NCBI RefSeq assembly: GCF_000724625.1
Contig: NZ_CP007139.1
Location: 1,860,001-1,924,000, forward strand
Reading direction: 5' to 3'
Length of the DNA stretch: 64,000 bases
From: Fimbriimonas ginsengisoli Gsoil 348
Lineage (GTDB): Bacteria; Armatimonadota; Fimbriimonadia; Fimbriimonadales; Fimbriimonadaceae
The notes beneath the pieces were generated by a model. The model did not search any database, was not told the DNA's origin, and was given only the letters and a program-made list of their open reading frames with translations. A program made the translations under genes and the position numbers. This document shows, piece after piece, positions 42,587-50,239 of the stretch. Within the stretch, counting starts at the first letter, position 1; every line of letters starts with the position of its first letter.

Positions 42587-43144
42587 TTAGTGGCCCGCTT
42601 TTTTCATCGTATCTCGGAGGCGTTTCTCGGCGGCGTCGCCCCAGTAGCCGCAGTCGAGTTGGATGAAGACGGAGGTGTAGGGGATCGTCAGCTTTGTCTT
42701 TAGGAGGAGGACGTGGAACGTCTTGCCGGTCTCGTCGAGCTTGGCGATGATCTTTTCGTGGGCGAGGGAGGTCGCTTTATGCTTCCCGAGCACTTTGGCG
42801 AGATCACGGCGGTAGGCCTGGACCCCCTTTGCGTCGGCTTCGGGAACGAAGGGGAGCTCGGCGTCCAGATAGATGGTCGGCCGGACGTGCGTCGTGTGCC
42901 CGAGCGCGGCGAGAACCGCTTTTGTGACCTCGAGCTGATCCGCGCCGGTTTCGACGGTGTCGATGCCGGGCGACGTTTGCCAAGGGTAGGCCGAGTCGGC
43001 GATGACGATCCAGTTCCGATGACCGAGCAAAGGAAGCTGATGGTGCAATGCCTCTCGCCAAGACGGCTCCGGCTTAACGACACCAACTCCCATGAGCGGC
43101 AACGCGAGGGCGAGGGCGGAAAGTGTAATCATGACTTTCCCCAT
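42587..43144 (-). CDS. RbsD/FucU-like protein with signal peptide
   Basis: A 185-aa protein from ATG 43144 (ATG 43132 also possible). The first 25 residues form an export signal (ITLSALALALPLMGVGVV). The rest follows the RbsD/FucU pattern: LPLLGHRNWIVIADSAYP near the start, EVTKAVLAALGHTTHVRPTI, and a closing IPYTSVFIQLDCGYWG. RbsD and FucU interconvert sugar anomers and are normally cytosolic. An exported member is unusual. No ribose or fucose transport gene is adjacent. Confidence 0.65.
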   Translation of the reverse strand: MGKVMITLSALALALPLMGVGVVKPEPSWREALHHQLPLLGHRNWIVIADSAYPWQTSPGIDTVETGADQLEVTKAVLAALGHTTHVRPTIYLDAELPFVPEADAKGVQAYRRDLAKVLGKHKATSLAHEKIIAKLDETGKTFHVLLLKTKLTIPYTSVFIQLDCGYWGDAAEKRLRDTMKKAGH

Positions 43145-43218
43145 CTTAAGCGATTTCTGGGAACAGGTTCTCTTGGCGTCGCCAATCTTTCCGTTCGGCC
43201 GGTTCCGAACCGGATGCC

Positions 43219-44673
43219 TTAGCAAAAGTGGGTTTCGGGAGCAGCGGCGACGGCGTTCAGCGTCTTGGTCAGGCGAGGATAGAACTGCCAAAGGTCGTTC
43301 AGATATACAGAGGGGGTTCCCTGCCAAATCCGCTCCAAGACAGCTCGACTCTCAGGGGTTGGCATCCAATCGAAGAGAAGGCACAGCCGGTCGAGCACCT
43401 CGGCTCCTTTCTTCGGTTTCGCGTCGGCAACGAAGGCGCGGATGCGTTTGATGATCGCATCGTCTCCCTTGTCCGGGGTGTTGAACGGAATCCTCAGCCC
43501 CAGCCGTTCGGACATCGCCCCAGCAGTAGCCCAGCCACGGCCTTCTTTCCAGCCCGACGGATCGCTCGGGCGAAACAGCGACTGACCTTGTCGATCCATG
43601 CTAGTGAGAAGCGAATAGAGGACTTGGTGAATTAGCTGGGGCAGCGGCTCTTCGAAGGTTCCCGGCCGCTGCCGCAACGCCAAAGTAGCTGGCCCGACGC
43701 CGGCGGCCCGCATCAGGCCCAGGGTGTAATCGACGGGGCTCTTGACCTTTTGGCGAACGCACCGGTCGGAATAGAAATCGGGCGAACGCGCGATCGCTCC
43801 GAGAGCCTTTCGAATATCGCCGTCGTTACCCACCCAAGCCGCTACTACGGGGGCCAGGGCGCCTTCGTCGGGATCTGGGTAGGCAAAGTATTCCCAGAGC
43901 TTCTTTGCGAGGTGAATCGCGGTAGCGGGATGCTTGGCGAGGATATCCAGCACCTCTTCGGCAGTTAGATTTCCTTTCCGGCCCAAGAAAGTTTTATCAC
44001 CCGCGTCGTGCATCGCCATGGCGGGCGCGAACCCGGTAAACGGGCGGTCGAGCCGAACCGATTCCTCGATCCGCTGCCGATTCGAACCCGGCAACTCGAA
44101 AAAGACGTTGATGTAGCCCCATCCGGTCAAGGCTCGAGCCGCTTCTCGAACGTCGTCTTCGGAATAATTGCCAACGCCGAGGGTGTAGAGCTCCATCAGC
44201 TCGCGCGGCAGATTTTCGTTGGGGCGCCCTTTGATGCTGCGCGGCATGTCGAGGTATTCGAGCAGCGCGGGCGACTTCACCATCTCGCCGAGAAGCTTTC
44301 GAAACGAGCCGCAACCGTAGCGCTGGATGGCTTGTAGATACTCCAGCATCATCGGGCCGAACATGACTTTTTCGCTGGAGACGGCGAAATGGCCATGCCA
44401 GAAAAGCGCCATGCGATCGGACACTGGGTCGGTGGAGCAGAGCATCCGCAGCATCCACCAGCGGCGAAAATATTCCGCGGCGGCATCGGGGTCGACCTGG
44501 TTGTACCAAATGAACTCGTACGGTCCAGGCTCGAATTCGTATGGCTTGGAAGACTCGATCAGGCGGACGATCGTGCCTTCGAGTCCATAGGGTACGGCCC
44601 CTTCGACCTCCTCATAAGAGGCTCCGAGGCCAAACCTACGGTAGAGATGCGCAATCTTCTCCCGTAGATCCAT
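43219..44673 (-). CDS. DUF1800 domain protein
   Basis: A 484-aa protein from ATG 44673; the longer upstream frame has no similarity. It begins KIAHLYRRFGLGASYEEVEG, has MALFWHGHFAVSSEKVMFGP in the first third, then PRELMELYTLGVGNYSEDDV and VREAARALTGWGY, all DUF1800 hallmarks. These proteins are usually next to a DUF1501 gene, which is absent here. No signal peptide is seen. Function of the family is unknown; many are exported and linked to surface or nanowire-like structures. Confidence 0.88.
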   Translation of the reverse strand: MDLREKIAHLYRRFGLGASYEEVEGAVPYGLEGTIVRLIESSKPYEFEPGPYEFIWYNQVDPDAAAEYFRRWWMLRMLCSTDPVSDRMALFWHGHFAVSSEKVMFGPMMLEYLQAIQRYGCGSFRKLLGEMVKSPALLEYLDMPRSIKGRPNENLPRELMELYTLGVGNYSEDDVREAARALTGWGYINVFFELPGSNRQRIEESVRLDRPFTGFAPAMAMHDAGDKTFLGRKGNLTAEEVLDILAKHPATAIHLAKKLWEYFAYPDPDEGALAPVVAAWVGNDGDIRKALGAIARSPDFYSDRCVRQKVKSPVDYTLGLMRAAGVGPATLALRQRPGTFEEPLPQLIHQVLYSLLTSMDRQGQSLFRPSDPSGWKEGRGWATAGAMSERLGLRIPFNTPDKGDDAIIKRIRAFVADAKPKKGAEVLDRLCLLFDWMPTPESRAVLERIWQGTPSVYLNDLWQFYPRLTKTLNAVAAAPETHFC

Positions 44674-44774
44674 ACCGGTAAAGAATCGTACCGGCGGCGA
44701 CGCTTCATTAGAGCCGAGTTGAGGGCAACGCCGCAAAAACGCGACATTAAAAGGCTTCACTAACCTGAACGTCA

Positions 44775-45776
44775 GTGGTAGTCTCGAAGTCGGTAACTGT
44801 AACCATGCCCTTGTTCGCGCCTTCACCGCACCCTCATTCGGCCGATAAGCCGAAGCATGCCGTCGTTCAGAAGGCGCAGCAAAAGCACACGGGCTCACCT
44901 CGAACCAATCTGCCGATGACCGGCGATTCTCGAAACGGACGTCCGCAGACGCAGACGACCGGTGGTGGCGCCGATACTCAAAACCCAGGCTCGACGGACC
45001 AGGTTCAGGGTCCGGTGAAGATCCTGATCCCTTCCGATGCCGGCGGCAGCTCGGCAAAGGTCGATATCCCCAAGGCCGGGAATCAAGGGGGCGGCAACGC
45101 TGGAGACCACAAGTTAAAGTGGACCCACGACGTCTATTTCGATGCGGGCGCGCAGGACCTGATCGGCACGTTCACCACTCAGATCCTTCGTTACGGCGTT
45201 CGGTACGAGCAGCACGAACTGTTGGTCTATGCGCGGAACGAAACGCTGGATACCCGTGGCACCAATCTGCCATTCCAGTCGATCATCTCCGGATTCAGCA
45301 TGGGGGCCGCATACCGGTACTGGTTCCCAGGCAACCGCATGTTTGCCACCGTCTCCGAAGGCCAGTATCTCTCCGGTCCGAACAAGGGACGCTCCGACTT
45401 CCGCGTCGGCGCAGCCGGTTACTGGGATTGGAGAACCTCGGGCAAGCCACAGGACACCTTTACCGACATCTACGCCGACGCGTTTTACATCGATATCGCC
45501 AAGGACCTATTCGTCACCGGCCGCCTTCGTAGCGGGCTGGTTCTCACAAGGAACTCCAGCGGCTATGGGGTCGGTTACGGGGTTACTCAGTTCTTCGCTT
45601 CCGGAAAGGGGCTAAATGGAAGCGAAAACCGAATCGAAGGGGGCTTTGGCGTCGGCTACGTCTATGAGAACAAGGTTTCCCTCAACCTCGAGATGCGCGC
45701 CGGCTACGCCTTCCGAGGCTTGATCAATAACCGCGCCTACTTAAACCCGATGATCGTTTTGTCCGGCGGCTTCTAG
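44775..45776 (+). CDS. Hypothetical protein with C-terminal beta-barrel-like domain
   Basis: A 333-aa protein from GTG 44775; ATG 44805 is an alternative (an in-frame TGA lies just upstream). Residues about 15-110 are low-complexity, rich in Gln, Thr, Gly and Pro. From about 115 the chain alternates polar and hydrophobic residues in strand-length pieces (QILRYGVRYEQHELLVYARN, ADAFYIDIAKDLFVTGRLRS, SLNLEMRAGYAFRGLINNRA) and ends in LSGGF with a terminal Phe, as outer-membrane barrels do. No signal peptide is visible, so the start may be wrong or export unusual. Confidence 0.55.
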   Translation: MVVSKSVTVTMPLFAPSPHPHSADKPKHAVVQKAQQKHTGSPRTNLPMTGDSRNGRPQTQTTGGGADTQNPGSTDQVQGPVKILIPSDAGGSSAKVDIPKAGNQGGGNAGDHKLKWTHDVYFDAGAQDLIGTFTTQILRYGVRYEQHELLVYARNETLDTRGTNLPFQSIISGFSMGAAYRYWFPGNRMFATVSEGQYLSGPNKGRSDFRVGAAGYWDWRTSGKPQDTFTDIYADAFYIDIAKDLFVTGRLRSGLVLTRNSSGYGVGYGVTQFFASGKGLNGSENRIEGGFGVGYVYENKVSLNLEMRAGYAFRGLINNRAYLNPMIVLSGGF

Positions 45777-45912
45777 CCGCCCGTTTCATCTCCGGCCACT
45801 CCTCCCGGAGGGCGGAGTAGTGGGCCGAGTTACGAACGCCGTCCCAGCCGGGCATGTCGCCGCGGAGGACGCCGTCGAACTTCATTCCTAGCCGTTCGCC
45901 GAAGACGGTTTG
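45775..45912 (-). pseudogene. GNAT acetyltransferase C-terminal remnant
   Basis: On the minus strand the frame reads VFGERLGMKFDGVLRGDMPG and then WDGVRNSAHYSALREEWPEM. These match the end of GNAT acetyltransferases of the RimL type (R-LGF--EGVLR, then S-LREEWP). A TAA (45915-45913) precedes it, and no acetyl-CoA-binding part is present. The frame runs on into the neighbouring gene's antisense strand. It is therefore a broken 3' piece. Confidence 0.6.
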
Positions 45913-46083
45913 TTATGCCGCCACCTTCGGGGTTGGCTGCGGATGTTTGGTCGCTTGTCGTTATGCACATCTCGCGAGCCGACAGTTCAGCGGAGCCGCC
46001 GACAGTATTTCTCGTCGGAGAGGACGCGGAAGGATGTTAGGCGATGCCGCCCTTTCAGGGCTTGAGGAAATGGGTCGCCTGCC

Positions 46084-46215
46084 CCCAGGGCTTACGCCCA
46101 ATACCGTTTAGATATGGATGAACGGGAGGCTTCTACTCGGGCGGGCCGCCCGAGATACCCACGGGCGAGCCGCCCGTGCCACTTTAACTAAACGGTATTA
46201 GGCTTACGCCCTGGG
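46084..46215. repeat. Nested palindromic element containing family A copy 2
   Basis: Family A copy 2 occupies 46135-46182 (CTCGGGC-GGGCC-GCCCGAG, then CACGGGCG-AGC-CGCCCGTG). It is flanked by a perfect 11-bp inverted repeat, AATACCGTTTA (46100-46110) and TAAACGGTATT (46189-46199). Outer arms CCCAGGGC and GCCCTGGG enclose the whole. The wider gap 45777-46340 holds this element, the GNAT remnant and a family B half copy; I see no intact gene in it. Confidence 0.75.
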
Positions 46216-46314
46216 CTGGCGGATGCCGCCTTCGAGGCTGGATTGGGACGAGCCATCGTCCGAACCTTCGATCGTTAGCCGTCGCTAACCAGGGCCAATA
46301 CAATGTGGCGGTTT

Positions 46315-46335
46315 CCGGAGGAGGGGGTTGGGGGC
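46315..46335. repeat. Dispersed repeat, family B half copy
   Basis: CCGGAGGAGGGGGTTGGGGG matches the complement of the CCCCCAACCCCCTCC arm found at 42527, 50137 and 57187. It lies 6 bp past the last gene of the minus-strand surface cluster. Confidence 0.65.
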
Positions 46336-46340
46336 TTCGA

Positions 46341-47345
46341 TTACTTTCCGGCTCGTTTGGTGGTGACGTCGAGGAGGTATGGCATGGCGAAGTCGTCGGG
46401 GAGATCGTTGATCGTGTATTGGTGCTCGACCGCAGGATGGTCGGCGAACTTCTCGAGAATCAAGGTTCGCTTGTCCCCTTTCGCGTAGTCGGCCACGGCG
46501 GTCTTCTTGCCGGCGACGATGCCCCAGTGGGCGACGCGGATCGATTTGCCGGCATCGGCGTTGCGGATATGACCGGAGGTCACGGAGACCACTTTGTACT
46601 CGTCTACGATGAGCGCGTCCACGTACGGCTTGATCGTGTCCGGCGCGGGAACGGCGGTGACACCGACGAGCTCGGCTTCGACCGTCGTGCTCTTCGTCTC
46701 GGCTTGGGCCGAGGTGGGGGTTTCGGAGCTGGGTTGAACCGGCTTCGGATTGGCACGGAGGGCGACCTCTTCCGGTTTTAACCCCTTGGTGAGAATTTCA
46801 AATTCGCGGATCTCGCCTTTCCAGGGTCCCTTGTCGTCGGCGGTTGAACCGAGGACGAGCTTTTGAGCCCCCTTGGGCTCGTAGGGCGTGGAGCCGACCG
46901 GCTTCCCGTCCCGATACAGGTCAGCCTTCTTGCCGTCAAAGACGAAGGCGAGCTTGAGCGGGGCGGCGTCGGTCACTTGGCCGATCTCCGTCTGCCGCCA
47001 CTGTCCGTCCGACTGGTTCACGAGGAACCAGATATTGTCGGTGCGCATCAGGTGGAGCTGCCCGAGCGTCATGGCGCCAGTGTTCGAAGTGGAAAGGTCG
47101 GCTAACGTTAGGATGAGGGAGGTGGGCTTTGTGAGCTGGGAATCGAACGATTTCTGCCGAGCGGCGGAGAGTTCGATATGGCCGCCGTCGAGCACGATCG
47201 CATCCGCGCGGGCGGAGACGTTTCCAGTGGCCACGTAATCGCTCTTTGCCAGCGTCGTCCCGTCGATCTTCAGCGGAACCTTGACGCTGGTCGGGGTTCC
47301 GGTTTGGGCGGCCACGGCCGCGATCAGCAAGAACAGCTTCGTCAT
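46341..47345 (-). CDS. Exported LamG-like protein with cluster-specific C-terminal domain
   Basis: A 334-aa protein from ATG 47345, overlapping the stop of the hydrolase before it (ATGA). Signal peptide TKLFLLIAAVAAQTG. Residues about 50-200 are a concanavalin/LamG-like sandwich (TLGQLHLMRTDNIWFLVNQS, KLAFVFDGKKADLYRDGKPV). Residues about 230-330 are a domain (IKPYVDALIVDEYKVVSVTS, GHIRNADAGKSIRVAHWG) that recurs in the genes at 49010-49951 and 54760-57096. Last gene of the cluster. A glycan-binding or scaffold role is inferred. Confidence 0.68.
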   Translation of the reverse strand: MTKLFLLIAAVAAQTGTPTSVKVPLKIDGTTLAKSDYVATGNVSARADAIVLDGGHIELSAARQKSFDSQLTKPTSLILTLADLSTSNTGAMTLGQLHLMRTDNIWFLVNQSDGQWRQTEIGQVTDAAPLKLAFVFDGKKADLYRDGKPVGSTPYEPKGAQKLVLGSTADDKGPWKGEIREFEILTKGLKPEEVALRANPKPVQPSSETPTSAQAETKSTTVEAELVGVTAVPAPDTIKPYVDALIVDEYKVVSVTSGHIRNADAGKSIRVAHWGIVAGKKTAVADYAKGDKRTLILEKFADHPAVEHQYTINDLPDDFAMPYLLDVTTKRAGK

Positions 47346-49003
47346 TTCAATTGAACTCCGTCGATAACTAAATTGCGGCCTGGGCAGTCGAACCACAGGC
47401 TGTCGACCCGTTTAAGGTCCCTAACTTTGTCGAGCGGAATCGCATATTCATGCCAACCTTCCGCGAAAGTCTCGGTCGGCCCCACGATCGATATCGCGGA
47501 GTAGCTCGATTTATCGTCCTTGTTCAAGGCGTACTGCGAGTTACGAACGAGATAAAGCGTTAGCGGTCCCGGCTTGCCATCTCCTTTCAAGAAGAAGTGG
47601 AGCTCCTTGGCATCTTTCCAAAGGAACGGCTCGATGTTCAGAAGGTGGACGGTTCCGTCTTCGAACGGCTCGACCGACGCGCAGTATTGACCCTGCGCCG
47701 CCTTACCGACGAACTCAGGAATGCCGCGGCCGAAGTACAGGTCATCGCGATCCTCAAAGTCCATGAGCATCGTCGGGTAGGTCGCGTTGGGAGCCGTGAT
47801 CCCTCCCGCCTTCGGGATGTAGAGATCCGGGCAGTTCCCCGAAGCTTTGAACGACTTCGTTTCGATCTGGCCCAGAACGTAAACCGGAACATCCGGATCG
47901 TACACGGGGATTTCCGCGACGTATCCTTGCTTGGGATCGAGTACCGCCGGAATCCGATGCCAGGTTCTTCCGATCCAGTGGCCGGGATTGCCGTAGCTGT
48001 ACATCACTTCGGCGCGGGTGGGATTCTCCGAACCTTCGATGTAGTACTTGTAGAGAAGCTTGCCGTCCTTGACCTCGAACGCGCCCTGATTGACGGTGGG
48101 CGTTTTTGGACCGTTCCCCTGCCATTGCCACATATAGGGACCGCTGCTCATGTACTCGTGCCGCGCGGTATCCGCGTGGTAACGATTTGGCGCCCAGACA
48201 AACCGCTTGGGCGACTTCAAATTCTTGAACATGATGATCGCGCCGTCGAGGGTCGCGAAGTAATCGGTCAGGGCGTTGCTGACAAAAATCGGCTGAGTGC
48301 CCCATTGCGCATAAGCGGACGGACAGTAGTTTAGGTATTGCTCGCGGGTGATGAGCGACTTGTCGTCTGCGCCTCGGATCCCGGAGAACCCTTTCTCGTC
48401 GGCGTAGTAGCCGGTGCTATTCCACGTGACATAGCAGGCGGGCCGGTTATCCAGCGCGTGCATGAGGGCGACCACAAAGCCGGACCAGGAGAAGCCGCTT
48501 ACGACGACACGCTTCATGTCGACTTCGGGACGCGTGGCAAGGTAATCGAGGGCGCGAAGCTGGATGACCACGTGTTGGTAGATCCAATCCTTCTGAGGAT
48601 CGGCCATGAACGTTTCGGTCGGCTTGGCGCCGCCCACCGTGTCCTGCTTGTTCGGGTCCGTGTTGCCCGACGGAGCCGCGGCGCAGAATCCGACGAAGCC
48701 GACTTCGGCTTCTCCCCGGCGCGATTCGGCTCGCGAATTGAGAACCTGTACGTTGGTGGCCAGGTTTTTGGCCCCCGCGGGATAGCTCATATAAGCGAAG
48801 GCTCGGATGCCGGGCATCGCCGTGTACCGAATCTCCTCGGTCACGACTCCATTCGCTTCGGTGCGCTTCATCACCTGAGCGTCGAGGGGGACCGAGTGGA
48901 TCTTCTGAAGATCGAAGATCTTGATCACGGGGGCGTCGTAAATCGGCGCCTGCGGGGCAGGCAGGGCGGCAAGGGCAAGTCCAAGCAAAAGAGGAATGGG
49001 CAT
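47342..49003 (-). CDS. Exported alpha/beta hydrolase, paralog 1 (catalytic residues present)
   Basis: A 553-aa protein with signal peptide PIPLLLGLALAALPAPQ. The fold resembles acetyl-xylan-esterase/PhoPQ-related hydrolases. Nucleophile Ser172 is in VVSGFSWSGFVVALMHALD, acid Asp is in NALTDYFATLD, and His276 is in APNRYHADTARHE. The last 120 residues form a jelly-roll, carbohydrate-binding-like domain (LHFFLKGDGKPGPLTLYLVR). Probably a surface glycan esterase. It is 6 nt downstream of the LamG gene at 49010 and coupled to the next LamG gene. Two paralogs lie in the same cluster. Confidence 0.78.
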   Translation of the reverse strand: MPIPLLLGLALAALPAPQAPIYDAPVIKIFDLQKIHSVPLDAQVMKRTEANGVVTEEIRYTAMPGIRAFAYMSYPAGAKNLATNVQVLNSRAESRRGEAEVGFVGFCAAAPSGNTDPNKQDTVGGAKPTETFMADPQKDWIYQHVVIQLRALDYLATRPEVDMKRVVVSGFSWSGFVVALMHALDNRPACYVTWNSTGYYADEKGFSGIRGADDKSLITREQYLNYCPSAYAQWGTQPIFVSNALTDYFATLDGAIIMFKNLKSPKRFVWAPNRYHADTARHEYMSSGPYMWQWQGNGPKTPTVNQGAFEVKDGKLLYKYYIEGSENPTRAEVMYSYGNPGHWIGRTWHRIPAVLDPKQGYVAEIPVYDPDVPVYVLGQIETKSFKASGNCPDLYIPKAGGITAPNATYPTMLMDFEDRDDLYFGRGIPEFVGKAAQGQYCASVEPFEDGTVHLLNIEPFLWKDAKELHFFLKGDGKPGPLTLYLVRNSQYALNKDDKSSYSAISIVGPTETFAEGWHEYAIPLDKVRDLKRVDSLWFDCPGRNLVIDGVQLK

Positions 49004-49009
49004 GGGGTT

Positions 49010-49951
49010 TTAGGGATTCTTCCCGCTTCCGGGTACCTCTACGTAATACGCCGCCGAGACGTCGGTGTCGAGGGTATCGAGCTGATATTCTCGCTCAAGC
49101 CTTGGATCGGCGGACAAAAGCTCGACGGTGATCCTTGCGGAGTCACCGGTTTTTAAATTGTCGATCGCCGTCTTCTGTCCGTCCCACACGCCGTACCGAA
49201 AGACGCGCACCTTCGATCCCGGTTTCAACCCCTTTCGGTGACCCGATACGAGCGACACGACGGTGTACTCGTGGGCGAGGAGGGCGTTTCGGTACGGTTT
49301 GATGAGCTTCGGGTCGGGAACGGGGGTGAAACTGGTCAGTTTCAGGTCCAGAGTGACGGTTTTGGTGTCGGCGAGCTCCGTCGGCGGCTGGAAAAATTGC
49401 TTAGCGGCAGCGGCGTTCTTGGCGATTTCCGTGGCGGACAGGGTGCGCTTGTAGGTCGCTAGACCCAAGATTCCACCGTCGGCCATCTGGGGGCAGCCTA
49501 TGGTTACGCCGCCCGCGTGGCCCTTGCCGGTTGACTTCTGGCGTACGTCCCGGTCGTGGAGGACGCTGAACAGCTTGCCATCCAGGAAAAGTGTGTACTC
49601 GGAACCCTTAGAAACAACCGCCACATCGAGCGCCTCTCCCGGAGCTGGTTTAGAACCTTCCAGCCGTGCAGCTTGGTTTAGTAACACGGTCCCGTCACGT
49701 ATGAAAAGGAGGGCCGTACCGACGTTCAGCAACTCACCATCACCCTTGGGTTTCAAGACAAACTCAGCCGTTCGAGGCGCGTCGGGGAGGCCCATAGGAA
49801 TCGAAAGATAGTAATAGTGATAACGCTTCGGGTTCTTCAGCCCGGCGGCACGGAGGTCCTGCTGGGTTACCATTTTTGACCATCCAGTCACCGCCGGCCA
49901 TATTGGATTCCGTTGGGCGATTACGGTCAACAGAAGAGGTAGTAACAGCAT
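49010..49951 (-). CDS. Exported LamG-like protein, second copy
   Basis: A 313-aa protein with signal peptide LLLPLLLTVIAQ. A LamG-type sandwich (LDVAVVSKGSEYTLFLDGKL, GILGLATYKRTLSATEIAKN) is followed by the same C-terminal domain as the gene at 46341: IKPYRNALLAHEYTVVSLVS, then GSKVRVFRYGVWDGQKT. Domain order is the same in both, so they are paralogs. It precedes paralog-1 hydrolase by 6 nt and is probably cotranslated. Role inferred as a glycan-binding partner. Confidence 0.68.
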   Translation of the reverse strand: MLLLPLLLTVIAQRNPIWPAVTGWSKMVTQQDLRAAGLKNPKRYHYYYLSIPMGLPDAPRTAEFVLKPKGDGELLNVGTALLFIRDGTVLLNQAARLEGSKPAPGEALDVAVVSKGSEYTLFLDGKLFSVLHDRDVRQKSTGKGHAGGVTIGCPQMADGGILGLATYKRTLSATEIAKNAAAAKQFFQPPTELADTKTVTLDLKLTSFTPVPDPKLIKPYRNALLAHEYTVVSLVSGHRKGLKPGSKVRVFRYGVWDGQKTAIDNLKTGDSARITVELLSADPRLEREYQLDTLDTDVSAAYYVEVPGSGKNP

Positions 49952-50020
49952 CAGTTGGACCCTCTAACTCCGGGATTACCCGCCAGATTCGTCCTGGTAG
50001 AAGGAGCTCTTCGACGATCG

Positions 50021-50038
50021 CCTCTCCCTCGGGAGAGG
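50021..50038. repeat. Short palindrome in cluster gap
   Basis: CCTCTCCC-TC-GGGAGAGG (50021-50038), an 8-bp stem in the 288-bp gap between two cluster genes. The gap also holds family B copy 3; no gene is seen. Confidence 0.6.
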
Positions 50039-50136
50039 GGGAGGGTGCTCGTGGGTGATGCCTTTCTTCTTTTGTCGGCGCGTCTGAGAGGGCCGCTCTG
50101 GAGAGCGGCGATCCGCCAAACGTCACCGGACCGGAC

Positions 50137-50205
50137 TCCCTCACCCCCAACCCCCTCTCCCTCGTCGGGCACATGCATCCCGAGGAGGGAGAGGGGGCTC
50201 CGGAG
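50137..50205. repeat. Dispersed repeat, family B copy 3
   Basis: CCCCCAACCCCCTCTCCCTC is followed by TCGGGCACATGCATCCCGA and then GAGGGAGAGGGGG and CTCCGGAG. The stem CCCCCTCTCCCTC / GAGGGAGAGGGGG is 13 bp. It sits between the genes at 49951 and 50240. Confidence 0.85.
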
Positions 50206-50239
50206 AGTATGCCTACAACTTAACTCCATGACATTCAAC

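Noticed and set aside
46084-46215. Insertion sequence
   Set aside because: Nested palindromes but no transposase frame.
48418-48433. Second parS-like sequence TATTCCACGTGACATA
   Set aside because: Three mismatches to the consensus and it lies inside a hydrolase gene; 13/16 is not enough.
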